Below, piece after piece: positions 1 to 8,824 of a DNA stretch of 64,000 nucleotides. The notes under the pieces are model-generated. The model was not told the origin of the DNA, did not search any database, and was given only the letters and a program-made list of their open reading frames with translations. Origin of the DNA: Chitinophagales bacterium (GTDB taxonomy: Bacteria > Bacteroidota > Bacteroidia > Chitinophagales > Chitinophagaceae). Where the stretch lies: contig JAFLBN010000008.1 in NCBI GenBank assembly GCA_017303395.1, positions 1 to 64,000 on the forward strand, read 5' to 3'. The first letter of the stretch is position 1; every line of letters starts with the position of its first letter. Both the position numbers and the translations under genes were made by a program.

Positions 1-40
1 ACAGAAATAAAAACAAAGAACTTTTTACTAATAAGGCGCT

Positions 41-1477
41 ATGCATTTAAAGTACGAATCGTTTGTACGGGAACCGCTGGTAGATGGTGATAAAACGTAT
101 CACCAAGTAACAGAAGATATAATCAGCCCTATAGAAAAGAAACCGGGCCGCATGTGGTATGTAGGTTTCTTCTTCTCGGTTACACTGTTGCTGTTAGGTG
201 TTTTCTCAGTGTTTTGGGAAGTTTATTACGGTATCGGTGTATGGGGTATTAACCGTACAGTAGGTTGGGGTTGGGATATTACCAACTTCGTATGGTGGGT
301 AGGTATCGGTCACGCCGGTACACTTATCTCGGCTATCCTGTTGCTGTTCCGTCAGGGATGGAGGACAGGTGTAAACCGCGCTGCGGAAGCGATGACAATC
401 TTCGCGGTAATGTGCGCAGGCCAGTTCCCGATCTTCCACATGGGTCGTGTATGGGATGGTTTCTTCGTACTGCCTTACCCGAACGGTCGTGGTCCGCTGT
501 GGCCAAACTTTAACTCGGCACTTCTTTGGGACGTATTCGCGATCTCTACATACTTCACAGTATCATTGTTGTTCTGGTACTCAGGTCTGATACCTGACTT
601 TGCAACAGTACGTGACCGTGCTACAACCAAATTGCGTAAACGCCTGTATGGTCTTGCATCTTTCGGTTGGACAGGTACTGCTAAAAACTGGCAACGCCAC
701 GAAGCACTTTCTCTGGTGCTTGCAGGTTTGAGTACGCCACTGGTACTTTCAGTACACACAATCGTATCTTTTGACTTTGCTACTTCAGTTATTCCCGGTT
801 GGCACACTACTATCTTCCCACCATACTTCGTTGCGGGTGCGATCTTCTCAGGTTTCGCAATGGTACAAACCCTGCTGATTATCTGTCGTAAAATATTAGG
901 CCTTGAAGAATACATTACAGTAGGTCACCTTGAAGCAATGAACAAGGTAATCGTACTGACAGGTTCTATCGTGGGTGTTGCATACCTGACAGAGTTGTTT
1001 ATGTCTTGGTACAGTGGTGTACTATATGAACAAGATGCGTTCAAATGGCGTATCCTTGGTCCATACTGGTGGAGCTACTGGGCGATGATGACTTGTAACG
1101 TGGTATCTCCTCAGCTGTTCTGGTTCAAAAAACTGCGTCGTAATATACCTTTCACATTCATTATGTCTATCGTGGTGAATATCGGTATGTGGTTCGAGCG
1201 TTTTGTAATCATCGTTACTTCGCTGTATCGTGATTACCTGCCGGGTAGCTGGACATACTATAGCCCAACATGGCCTGAGATTGGTTTCTATCTGGGTACT
1301 TTTGGTCTGTTCTTCACATGCTTCTTCTTGTTTGCTAAATACTTCCCTGTTATTGCAGTTGCGGAAATCAAATTCGTACTGAAAACATCGGGTGATAACT
1401 ACAAGAGGAAAATGGAAGCTATCGACGCTAAGAGCACAGAAGAGTTTAAACACGAACTGGATCACGCTCACCACTAA
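41..1477 (+). CDS. actC: Alternative complex III subunit ActC (NrfD-like quinol-binding membrane protein)
   Basis: This 478-residue polytopic membrane protein resembles the NrfD/PsrC family. In alternative complex III it is one of two large integral subunits that bind menaquinol and pass electrons towards cytochrome c. Many hydrophobic helices are visible, beginning near residue 40, with a short charged cytoplasmic C-terminus rich in Asp, Glu and His. The identity is strongly supported by the genes behind it in the order actD, actE, actF, coxB, coxA, which is the usual act-cox order in Bacteroidota. The iron-sulfur/molybdopterin-like subunit actB should lie just upstream, outside the window. 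The ATG at 41 is the first start in frame and gives the expected family length. Confidence 0.93.
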   Translation: MHLKYESFVREPLVDGDKTYHQVTEDIISPIEKKPGRMWYVGFFFSVTLLLLGVFSVFWEVYYGIGVWGINRTVGWGWDITNFVWWVGIGHAGTLISAILLLFRQGWRTGVNRAAEAMTIFAVMCAGQFPIFHMGRVWDGFFVLPYPNGRGPLWPNFNSALLWDVFAISTYFTVSLLFWYSGLIPDFATVRDRATTKLRKRLYGLASFGWTGTAKNWQRHEALSLVLAGLSTPLVLSVHTIVSFDFATSVIPGWHTTIFPPYFVAGAIFSGFAMVQTLLIICRKILGLEEYITVGHLEAMNKVIVLTGSIVGVAYLTELFMSWYSGVLYEQDAFKWRILGPYWWSYWAMMTCNVVSPQLFWFKKLRRNIPFTFIMSIVVNIGMWFERFVIIVTSLYRDYLPGSWTYYSPTWPEIGFYLGTFGLFFTCFFLFAKYFPVIAVAEIKFVLKTSGDNYKRKMEAIDAKSTEEFKHELDHAHH

Positions 1478-1543
1478 TCTGTTGAGTAATTGACCGGTAA
1501 CGTAATTGAATTTTGACTTTTAACTTTTGAATTAATATTTAAA

Positions 1544-2116
1544 ATGGCTATAAAGAAATTTGCAGTTGCTTGTTATGACGATGAGGAAGTGCTGTTTCCT
1601 GCAGTGAAGAAAGTACGCAACAGCGGTTACAAACTGCACGATGTGTACACACCATTCCCTGTGCACGGTCTGGACGGTGCGCTGGGCCTGAAAGAAACTG
1701 ACCTTCACGTAGCAGGTTTCATATATGGTATCACGGGTACCAGCACTGCGGTAGGTTTCATGTCCTGGATATTCTGCAGCGACTGGCCTATTAACTTCGG
1801 TGGTAAACCACACTGGTCTCTGCCAGCCTTCATACCTATCACTTTCGAGTTGACGGTATTGTTTGCAGCGGTAGGTATGGTGCTTACATTCTGCTATCTG
1901 AACCAGATAATGCCGGGTGTTAAGAAACACGTTTTCCACCCACGCCAAACGGATGACTTGTTTGTAGTAGCATTGGAAATCAACGATCATACCAACGAAG
2001 AAGAAGTAATCAACTTCCTGAAATCTACAAATGCTGTAGAAACTTCAATTCAAGTTGCTGAATCTGAATGGTGGTTTGGCCGTTGGGACAAAAAAGAACC
2101 ATACGAACTGGCATAA
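1544..2116 (+). CDS. actD: Alternative complex III subunit ActD (DUF3341)
   Basis: A 190-residue DUF3341 protein, the small membrane subunit ActD of alternative complex III. Two hydrophobic helices are visible at about residues 58-78 and 98-122, separated by a short loop containing the sequence FGGKPHWSLPAF that is typical of the family. The N-terminal soluble part begins with a conserved-looking segment containing a DDEE motif. The C-terminal soluble tail is acidic. It lies 66 bases after actC and 93 bases before actE, in the same direction, so it is presumably cotranscribed. Its own catalytic role, if any, is not known; it is thought to be structural. Confidence 0.9.
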   Translation: MAIKKFAVACYDDEEVLFPAVKKVRNSGYKLHDVYTPFPVHGLDGALGLKETDLHVAGFIYGITGTSTAVGFMSWIFCSDWPINFGGKPHWSLPAFIPITFELTVLFAAVGMVLTFCYLNQIMPGVKKHVFHPRQTDDLFVVALEINDHTNEEEVINFLKSTNAVETSIQVAESEWWFGRWDKKEPYELA

Positions 2117-2209
2117 TTCACTTGATTGGTTGAAATAGTTGATCAGTTAATACAGTGAGACGGAGTGTGAAGAGAATTTGAATTTTGACTTTTGAATTTT
2201 TAAATATTT

Positions 2210-2875
2210 ATGAACAAAACCAAAAGCATAGTAGTAGCGAGCCTGATGATAGGACTGGGTCTGGCATCGTGCAACAGTGGTAGCATGCGCCGCAACCCGG
2301 GTAAAATCTACGCTCCGGATATGACCTACTCTCGTGCTTATGATGCGTATACTGCCAACCCGAACTTTGCTGACGGACAAACAAGCCGTAAGCCAATCAG
2401 CGGTACTGTAGCAGTAGGACATGAATTGCCTGACCACATGGTAGAAGGCGATACAAATGCGTACAAATCATTCACTACCGATATGCGCTTTAATGAAGCG
2501 GAATTGGCAGAGGGTAAACGTTTGTTCAATATATACTGCGGTATATGCCACGGTACCAACCTGGATGGTCAGGGACCGTTGTATGCAAGCGGTAAGTTTG
2601 CAGCCATGCCTGCCAACCTGAAAGATGCAAAATATCTGCACATGAGCGCAGGTACTATGTATGCAGCTATCAAGTATGGTAAAGGTGTCATGGGTTCTTA
2701 TGCAAGCCAATTAGATGTCAAGCAACGCTGGATGGTAATTGCGTACATTAAGAAAGTGCAGTCTGAAAACGGCGGTGATGCATTTGCGTTTGGTGCTACA
2801 GGTACTGCAACACCTGCACCGGCAGCAGATACTGCAAAAGCTGTAGCAGCAACTACCGAAACTGCAAAACACTAA
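2210..2875 (+). CDS. actE: Alternative complex III subunit ActE, mono-heme cytochrome c lipoprotein
   Basis: A 221-residue lipoprotein cytochrome c. The signal peptide ends in a lipobox with Cys21 (LASC). One heme-binding CxxCH site is visible, CGICH at residues 110-114, and Met161 in a GVMGSYASQL context is the likely distal ligand. As ActE it would carry electrons from the quinol-oxidising part of complex III towards the oxidase encoded downstream. The C-terminal 30 or so residues are Ala/Thr/Pro-rich and look like a flexible linker. It sits between actD and actF in the standard order. The ATG at 2210 gives a complete signal peptide. Confidence 0.92.
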   Translation: MNKTKSIVVASLMIGLGLASCNSGSMRRNPGKIYAPDMTYSRAYDAYTANPNFADGQTSRKPISGTVAVGHELPDHMVEGDTNAYKSFTTDMRFNEAELAEGKRLFNIYCGICHGTNLDGQGPLYASGKFAAMPANLKDAKYLHMSAGTMYAAIKYGKGVMGSYASQLDVKQRWMVIAYIKKVQSENGGDAFAFGATGTATPAPAADTAKAVAATTETAKH

Positions 2876-2923
2876 TAAGAAACATCAAGAAAAAAGTAAA
2901 CGTAGTTCTCTAATAATATTACA

Positions 2924-4138
2924 ATGACAGAACGTTTTGAGGTACCTGCAAGATTAAGAAATACCAGCCTGGCACTGATTGCAGTGGGTGTGTTGGTATT
3001 AATAATAGGCGGTGTAACAATGCTTGGCGGACACGACCACCACGATAAAACCCGCTTCTGGTTAGTACTGTTGCAAAACAGTGTATTCTTTTTGCTGTTG
3101 ACTGTAGCAAGTGTATTTATACAAGCTGCAGCGTCTCTGGCACAAGGTGGCTGGATAGTAGCTTACAAAAGAGTACCTGAAGCTATAGGTGCTAATGTTT
3201 GGGTGTTCGGTGTTATTGCAGGTGCTATCCTGATATTCATCGCTACAGCATTTGATGTTGATGGTCACAATACCATCTACCATTGGGTACACCCGCATGG
3301 CGATAAAATACTGGAAGGCAAGTCTGCATTCCTGAACAAGGAAATGTTCATTGGCTTCACAGTAGTTGCTATTGCATTGTGGTCTTTCTTCGGCCGTAAA
3401 TTCCGTGCGCTTTCTATAGCACAGGAGTCTGCACCAAAGAACAGTACTAAAATATACTGGACAGTATTTAAATGGTCTGCTGCATTCCTGTTGGTATATG
3501 CGCTGACACAAATGAGCACTATTCCTTGGTTGTGGATCATGAGCATTGATGCACACTGGTATTCAACAATGTTCAGCTGGTACACATTTGCAAGTGCATT
3601 CGTTAGCGGTATGTCTGTTATTATGCTGTTTGTAGTTTACCTGAAAAATCAAGGTAATCTTGAAATAGTAACAAAAGAGCACGTACACGATCTTGGTAAA
3701 TTCATGTTCGCATTCAGTGTATTCTGGACATACGTTTGGTTTGCACAGTATATGCTGATATGGTACAGTAACATACCTGAAGAAACTACGTATTTCAAAA
3801 TGCGTCAGCACGGCCCTTACAGCCTGATATGGTATTCTGTATTCATCATCAACTTCATTATGCCAATTCTGATATTGATGGCACGCCCAAGCAAGCGCAA
3901 CTATTTCACTGTTAGCTTCATGGCAGTTGTTATCATCTTCGGTCACTGGTTAGATTTCTTTATCATGACAATGCCTGGTCCATTAGGTGGCCACTGGGTA
4001 CTTAGCTGGTACGAACTGGGTATCTTCGCAGGCTTTGCCGGATTGCTGATATTCACTGTATCTAATACATTGTCTAAAGCATCGCTGGTACCTGCAAACC
4101 ACCCATTGCTGAAAGAAGCAATGATACACCAGAGCTAA
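2924..4138 (+). CDS. actF: Alternative complex III subunit ActF (second quinone-binding membrane subunit)
   Basis: A 404-residue polytopic membrane protein, the second NrfD-like subunit of alternative complex III. About ten hydrophobic helices are visible, starting near residue 16. A His-rich loop (GGHDHHDKTRF) follows the first helix, and further His residues occur in the periplasmic loop after the third. With ActC it would form the membrane core that oxidises menaquinol. It lies 48 bases after actE and 64 bases before coxB. No frameshift or missing segment is apparent compared with the usual family length of about 400 residues. Confidence 0.91.
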   Translation: MTERFEVPARLRNTSLALIAVGVLVLIIGGVTMLGGHDHHDKTRFWLVLLQNSVFFLLLTVASVFIQAAASLAQGGWIVAYKRVPEAIGANVWVFGVIAGAILIFIATAFDVDGHNTIYHWVHPHGDKILEGKSAFLNKEMFIGFTVVAIALWSFFGRKFRALSIAQESAPKNSTKIYWTVFKWSAAFLLVYALTQMSTIPWLWIMSIDAHWYSTMFSWYTFASAFVSGMSVIMLFVVYLKNQGNLEIVTKEHVHDLGKFMFAFSVFWTYVWFAQYMLIWYSNIPEETTYFKMRQHGPYSLIWYSVFIINFIMPILILMARPSKRNYFTVSFMAVVIIFGHWLDFFIMTMPGPLGGHWVLSWYELGIFAGFAGLLIFTVSNTLSKASLVPANHPLLKEAMIHQS

Positions 4139-4202
4139 TAACAGAACAACGGATAATAAACACAGTATAAACTAATTACAGTAAATACAAGCATAACTGA
4201 CC

Positions 4203-5258
4203 ATGTCGGGATTTATATCAATACTATTAACAGGGCTGGTATTTGTTATCATCTACCAGATAGCAAAAGCTAGTGAGTACGCTACTATTTTGCGTGGCGA
4301 AGGGAAAATCAATGCAAGGGTAAACCGTACCATGGCATTGCTGCTTGTCCTTTTCTTCGTACTGGGTATGTATGGCATATGGCTGTGTCATGATGCACTT
4401 ATAGACAAAATGCTGCCTATATCTGCGTCTCAGCATGGTGTGGAATATGACAGCATGTTGTTGGTAACACTGGTTGTAACCGGTGTTGTATTCTTCATCA
4501 CCCAAACACTGCTTTTCTGGTTTGCATATCGCTACCAGTCAACAGAAAAACGTACATCATTCTTCTTTCCTCACAACAACAAGTTGGAGCTGATATGGAC
4601 TACAGTACCTGCTATAGCAATGGCTGTGCTGGTAGCTATCGGTCTGCGCAACTGGGGTAAAATGACAGGCGCCGCTCCTAAGGATGCAACTGTCGTAGAA
4701 GTAGTTGGTAAACAATTTAACTGGATAGTGCGTTATCCTGGTAAAGATGGTGTACTTGGTAAAAGAGATTTCAGAAAAATCAATGATGCAACCAACGTGT
4801 TGGGTCTTGATTGGGATGACAAAGACAATAAAGACGACATCATTGCTCAGAATGGTGAGCTGCACCTTGTAGTAAACAAGCCTGTAAGCATCCTGATAGG
4901 TTCAAGAGACGTTATCCACGATGTGGGTCTGCCTCACTTCCGTATGAAAATGGATGCCGTGCCCGGTATCGTAACTACATTGTGGTTTACACCAACCATC
5001 ACTACCGCAAAAATGAAAGAAATCACAGGAAACAAAGATTTCGTTTATGAAATCTCTTGCGACCAGATGTGCGGTAAGGGTCACTACTCTATGCGTGGTA
5101 CCGTGATAGTGGAAACACAGGAAGAGTACGATGCATGGATGGCGAAGCAGCAAACATACTATGCTGCCAACAACGCACCTGCGGCTGCACCTGCAGCAGA
5201 AGGTACTGCGGCACCTGAACAGAAAACTGATAGTGTAAAAGCAATAACGATGAAGTAA
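4203..5258 (+). CDS. coxB: Cytochrome c oxidase subunit II
   Basis: A 351-residue subunit II of a heme-copper oxidase. Two transmembrane helices lie at about residues 43-62 and 87-108, preceded by an additional N-terminal hydrophobic segment. The periplasmic cupredoxin domain carries a complete CuA site: His239, Cys286, Cys290, His294 and Met297, with the characteristic C-x3-C-x3-H-x2-M spacing. No heme c motif is fused to the C-terminus, so electrons are probably received directly from ActE or a separate cytochrome c. The C-terminus is an Ala/Pro-rich tail. It is located directly between actF and coxA, consistent with a physical complex III/oxidase assembly. Confidence 0.95.
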   Translation: MSGFISILLTGLVFVIIYQIAKASEYATILRGEGKINARVNRTMALLLVLFFVLGMYGIWLCHDALIDKMLPISASQHGVEYDSMLLVTLVVTGVVFFITQTLLFWFAYRYQSTEKRTSFFFPHNNKLELIWTTVPAIAMAVLVAIGLRNWGKMTGAAPKDATVVEVVGKQFNWIVRYPGKDGVLGKRDFRKINDATNVLGLDWDDKDNKDDIIAQNGELHLVVNKPVSILIGSRDVIHDVGLPHFRMKMDAVPGIVTTLWFTPTITTAKMKEITGNKDFVYEISCDQMCGKGHYSMRGTVIVETQEEYDAWMAKQQTYYAANNAPAAAPAAEGTAAPEQKTDSVKAITMK

Positions 5259-5297
5259 TCGTTCTGTACTATTACAGAACACATAAAAGTGCAAAAA

Positions 5298-7115
5298 ATG
5301 AGCGACGTTATCATTCAAGGAACTAATGTAGCGCACACACACGATGCGCATGGCGGGCATCATGGTCATGAACACCATGAACAGCACTTCATTACGAAGT
5401 ATATATTCAGCCAAGACCACAAGGTAATTGCCAAACAGTTTCTTATCACAGGTATCATATGGGCTATTATTGGTGCCCTGATGTCTGTATTCTTCCGTTT
5501 GCAGTTAGGTTTCCCTAACGAGACATTCCCTATTATGGAGAAATTCCTGGGCGAATGGGCAAAAGGTGGTAAACTTAATCCTGAATTCTACTATGCGTTG
5601 GTAACAATGCACGGTACAATACTTGTATTCTTTGTATTGACTGCCGGCCTGAGCGGTACATTCGCGAACCTGCTAATTCCTCTGCAAATAGGTGCACGCG
5701 ATATGGCTTCACCGTTCATGAATATGCTTTCCTACTGGTTCTTCTTCCTGTCTAGTATCATAATGTTTGTTTCATTATTTATACAAACAGGTCCTGCATC
5801 AGGTGGTTGGACAACATACCCTCCGCTGAGTGCGCTGAAAGAAGCATCATTAGGTTCGGGTCTGGGTATGGATCTGTGGCTGGTGAGTATGGCGCTGTTC
5901 GTTGTGTCTTCACTGCTGGGTGGTCTTAACTACATCTCTACTATCCTGAACATGCGTACTAAAGGTATGACGATGACACGCATGCCACTGACTATATGGG
6001 CGTTATTGTTCACCGCTATTCTGGGTGTACTTTCTTTCCCTGTATTGTTCTCAGGTTTCGTACTGCTGATATTCGACCGTAACTTCGGTACCAGCTTCTA
6101 TCTGTCTGAAATCTTTATAGGTGGTAAAGCACTGCCGCACGTAGGTGGTTCTGCTATCCTGTATCAACACTTGTTCTGGTTCCTTGGTCACCCTGAGGTA
6201 TACATCATCATGTTGCCGGGTATGGGTATGGCATCAGAAGTACTGTCTAACCACAGCCGCAAACCAATCTTCGGTTACAGCGCGATGATTATCTCTATGA
6301 TAGGTATCACTGTACTGGCATTCGTTGTATGGGCGCACCACATGTTCGTTACGGGTATGAGTCCGTTCCTGGGTTCTATCTTCGTATTGCTGACGCTGTT
6401 GATTGCGGTACCATCTGCGGTAAAAGTATTTAACTGGCTGACAACTATCTGGAAAGGTAATATACGTTTCACTGTACCAATGATGTTTGCAATAGGTTTC
6501 GTATCGTTGTTCATCTCTGGTGGTCTTACAGGTCTGTTCCTGGGTAACTCTGCACTGGATATTCACCTGCACGATACGTACTTCGTTATCGCTCACTTCC
6601 ACATAGTAATGGGTGTGTCTGCGTTCTTCGGTATGTTTGCGGGTATCTACCACTGGTTCCCTAAAATGTTCGGCCGTTTCATGAACAATACACTGGGTTA
6701 TATCCACTTCTTCATAACACTGGCAGGTGCTTACCTTATCTTCTGGCCTATGCACTATGAAGGTATCGCGGGTATGCCACGTCGTTACTACGACTACAGT
6801 GCTTGGGAATCATTCAAGCAATTTGAAAGCCTGAACAGCTTTATCAGTATTGCTGCAGTGCTGGTGTTCTTTGCACAGCTGATATTTGTTGTAAACTTCT
6901 TTGTGAGCATCTTCCGTGGTCGCAAAATGACAACACAAAATCCATGGGGTTCTCCAAGCCTTGAGTGGACTACACCAATCAATCCTGGTCATGGTAACTG
7001 GGAAGGTGATATTCCTGAAGTACACCGCTGGCCATACGATTATAGAGACGATGGTAACGGTAACGACTTCATCTCTCAGACAACACCGTTGAAACCGGGT
7101 GAAGAAGCACACTAA
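5298..7115 (+). CDS. coxA: Cytochrome c oxidase subunit I
   Basis: The roughly 605-residue catalytic subunit of the heme-copper oxidase, which reduces oxygen to water and pumps protons. Diagnostic signatures are visible: the CuB/Tyr helix HPEVYIIMLPG and the heme-ligand helix HDTYFVIAHFHIVM, among about twelve transmembrane helices. The N-terminus is unusually His-rich (HTHDAHGGHHGHEHHEQH). I chose the ATG at 5298 (MSDVIIQG) instead of the GTG three codons upstream. The gene closes the act-cox unit: a terminator follows at 7146. No subunit III or assembly gene follows, so those must be elsewhere, probably upstream or in another locus. Confidence 0.96.
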   Translation: MSDVIIQGTNVAHTHDAHGGHHGHEHHEQHFITKYIFSQDHKVIAKQFLITGIIWAIIGALMSVFFRLQLGFPNETFPIMEKFLGEWAKGGKLNPEFYYALVTMHGTILVFFVLTAGLSGTFANLLIPLQIGARDMASPFMNMLSYWFFFLSSIIMFVSLFIQTGPASGGWTTYPPLSALKEASLGSGLGMDLWLVSMALFVVSSLLGGLNYISTILNMRTKGMTMTRMPLTIWALLFTAILGVLSFPVLFSGFVLLIFDRNFGTSFYLSEIFIGGKALPHVGGSAILYQHLFWFLGHPEVYIIMLPGMGMASEVLSNHSRKPIFGYSAMIISMIGITVLAFVVWAHHMFVTGMSPFLGSIFVLLTLLIAVPSAVKVFNWLTTIWKGNIRFTVPMMFAIGFVSLFISGGLTGLFLGNSALDIHLHDTYFVIAHFHIVMGVSAFFGMFAGIYHWFPKMFGRFMNNTLGYIHFFITLAGAYLIFWPMHYEGIAGMPRRYYDYSAWESFKQFESLNSFISIAAVLVFFAQLIFVVNFFVSIFRGRKMTTQNPWGSPSLEWTTPINPGHGNWEGDIPEVHRWPYDYRDDGNGNDFISQTTPLKPGEEAH

Positions 7116-7145
7116 TCAATAATTTTAACTCTTAGTAAATAATTA

Positions 7146-7171
7146 GCCTCGTCTTATGACGGGGCTTTTTT
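7146..7171 (+). terminator. Rho-independent terminator of the act-cox operon
   Basis: An 8-bp stem GCCTCGTC/GACGGGGC with one G-T pair, a TTAT loop and a run of six T lie 30 bases after the coxA stop. It would end the long act-cox transcript. Confidence 0.9.
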
Positions 7172-7419
7172 CATTGGTAGTACCATACATACCATTCGTA
7201 TAACCAAACCTACCACTCGTTTAATGCCTGTTGGAACGGTGTTTTTTTCAACCGTACTTTACAGTACCTAATAACCCGACAATCTATACAGATTGACCTA
7301 TAACCCCGAAAAACGGTGTACCTAATAAACCCAAAAGCCGAAACTCCGGCCCCTGTAAATCTTACTTTGGTAACTGCCCCTATCAGTTACCTTTTTTATT
7401 TTCAGTACTTTCATACCCT
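7172..7419. other. Gene-free stretch between coxA and the SnoaL-like gene
   Basis: No convincing reading frame is seen on either strand. The right end holds a TTACTTTG sequence near 7363-7370 that is one base off the TAnnTTTG consensus, immediately followed by a hairpin with a T-run (separate entry). The remainder is C-rich with several poly-A/poly-C clusters and no strong repeat. Confidence 0.5.
7369..7397 (+). terminator. Hairpin with T-run just upstream of the SnoaL-like gene
   Basis: A perfect 8-bp stem GGTAACTG/CAGTTACC with a 7-base loop and six T ends 22 bases before the next start codon. It has the form of an intrinsic terminator but sits immediately after a promoter-like sequence, so it could instead be a leader hairpin or attenuator. 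Confidence 0.6.
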
Positions 7420-7839
7420 ATGAAAAAACTACTGCTGCTATGGCTGCTGTGCACAGCCGCTACCACCTATGCACAAACAGATAAGGAACAGATACTGCAG
7501 GTGCTGGATATGCAAATGAAGGCATGGAACAGCGGCAGTATAGAGCAGTATATGACGGGCTACTGGCATAGCGACAGCCTGGTGTTTGTGGGCAAGAGCG
7601 GCCCTACCTATGGCTACGATGCCACCCTGCAACGCTACAAGCAGTCTTACAACAACACAGACAAGATGGGGCAGCTGCACTTTGATATACTGCAGGTGCG
7701 GCAGCTAAGTGCCGAATACTATTATGTGCTGGGCAAATGGGCACTGGCACGCAATGCGGGCGATGTATCGGGCTCCTTCACCCTGCTGTTCAGAAAAATA
7801 AAAGGACAGTGGCGCATAGTGGCAGACCACAGCAGCTAA
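7420..7839 (+). CDS. Secreted SnoaL/DUF4440-like (NTF2-fold) protein
   Basis: A 139-residue protein with a cleavable signal peptide (about residues 1-18, ending TYAQ) and a single NTF2-like domain. The pattern of an early helix followed by MKAWNSGSIEQYMTGYWHSDSLVFVG and a final strand with FRKIKGQWRIVADHSS is typical of DUF4440/SnoaL-like proteins. Members of this fold bind small ligands or act as simple isomerases or hydrolases; the substrate here cannot be told. Its stop codon overlaps the stop of the convergent primase-like gene by a few bases, so no terminator separates the two. Confidence 0.8.
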   Translation: MKKLLLLWLLCTAATTYAQTDKEQILQVLDMQMKAWNSGSIEQYMTGYWHSDSLVFVGKSGPTYGYDATLQRYKQSYNNTDKMGQLHFDILQVRQLSAEYYYVLGKWALARNAGDVSGSFTLLFRKIKGQWRIVADHSS

Positions 7840-8717
7840 GGTAGAGCTTCTTTCCACCGTTTTACGATGATGCCAATACCTGCATCTTTTGCAGATTTTT
7901 TGCAGTGCTCATATTGTGCGTTCACCTTGTCGTAATTGTAGCTTTTGTGAAACTGGCTGATGTTGTGAAACAACACACGCCCCCCTTCGCCAAAATTGGC
8001 AGCTATGCAGCAGCCTATGGCATACCAGTTGTTATACCCTTCGGTAATGTCTTTGCGTGCAGCCACCAGTTGGGTTATCATATCCTTTATTCTTTGCTGA
8101 TTATCATTACTCACTTCGGGTGTTGGTGCTACAGGCACTTGTGTGCGTATATAGTTGACCAATAGCGGTGCCTGATGGTTGAAGTAGCCATCGGGGTCGT
8201 AGCTATAGCCACGCAGGCTACAGATGTTTTTGGGTGCGGCATCTATCTTTATGCCATAGTGCTGCAATGCCTTTGCCAGATACTGCCAGTGGTGTGCGTG
8301 CATATCGGGGTAGGCTATGGGTACCAGTCCCCACCATCCCTGCCCGCTGGCGCTGAGGCCGCAGTAGGCTATGTTCTTAATCTTTGCCAGTTGCATCTTC
8401 AGCCTGTTGTAGTCTGCTATATTGGGGTTGTCTTTCTTGTCGATATCAAACTGCAGAAAGCCGCTGTGCTCTATGAGCCCCTGCTCGTTGATGCTGCTGA
8501 AACGCCCGCATGGGGTAATGGCGGGCAGCTCTGCCTTCAGCTTGTTGCGTGTGGTAGCATCTGCCGTGGCACGTATCTGGCGGATGCGACCTGCATATTT
8601 TGCACTGCATAGCCATGTAAGCAGGTTGACGGGGCGTATGCGGTCTTTGGTATAGTAGTTGGGTACACAGCTTACCGCTACATTCAGTATAGATGTTGAT
8701 ATTATTTCCGTGTTCAT
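7836..8717 (-). CDS. BT4734/VirE-N-like protein with PriCT-2-like C-terminus (putative primase)
   Basis: A protein of about 293 residues from the ATG at 8717. The N-terminal two thirds resemble the BT4734-like VirE N-terminal family. The last third, with a KDITEGYNNWYAIGCCIA segment, resembles the PriCT-2 primase C-terminal helical domain. By eye I see a motif order like archaeo-eukaryotic primases: LQFDID (two Asp), then LSASGQGWW, then IKID. The expected His of the second motif appears to be Trp here, so activity is uncertain. A GTG start at 8780 would lie inside a perfect palindrome, so I prefer 8717. It is the second gene of a two-gene unit behind the DUF3987 gene. Role unknown; replication of a mobile element is the likeliest origin. 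Confidence 0.75.
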   Translation of the reverse strand: MNTEIISTSILNVAVSCVPNYYTKDRIRPVNLLTWLCSAKYAGRIRQIRATADATTRNKLKAELPAITPCGRFSSINEQGLIEHSGFLQFDIDKKDNPNIADYNRLKMQLAKIKNIAYCGLSASGQGWWGLVPIAYPDMHAHHWQYLAKALQHYGIKIDAAPKNICSLRGYSYDPDGYFNHQAPLLVNYIRTQVPVAPTPEVSNDNQQRIKDMITQLVAARKDITEGYNNWYAIGCCIAANFGEGGRVLFHNISQFHKSYNYDKVNAQYEHCKKSAKDAGIGIIVKRWKEALP

Positions 8718-8766
8718 TCTGATATGCCTTTGATAGTAGTGAAGGCGATGCGGGTGTATGGGGTGC

Positions 8767-8812
8767 TCACTTTTGCTCACTGCTCACTAAAGTGAGCAGT
8801 GAGCAAAAGTGA
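8767..8812. repeat. Perfect 22-bp inverted repeat built from GCTCACT heptamers (copy 1)
   Basis: Two 22-base arms are perfectly complementary around a 2-base AA centre. The core is two tandem GCTCACT units facing two AGTGAGC units; a further GCTCACT occurs at 8765-8771. It lies between the DUF3987 stop and the primase-like ATG, with about 50 bases to that ATG. There is no T-run on either side, so it does not look like a terminator. The same core recurs at 10278-10309 upstream of the partner gene. Confidence 0.9.
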
Positions 8813-8824
8813 AAAACGTGTTTT

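Noticed and set aside
475-915. Long minus-strand open frame inside actC
   Set aside because: It runs opposite to a clearly coding gene, has no recognisable domain and a composition expected of an antisense shadow. The same reasoning removes the other long frames inside actF, fadN, coxA, dxs and pheS.
8718-8780. GTG start at 8780 for the primase-like gene
   Set aside because: The codon lies inside the perfect palindrome and the added 21 residues are unlike a folded N-terminus; the ATG at 8717 is more plausible.
8765-8812. Heptamer palindrome as a CRISPR repeat or terminator
   Set aside because: There are no regularly spaced repeats with unique spacers, and no T-run follows the hairpin on either strand.
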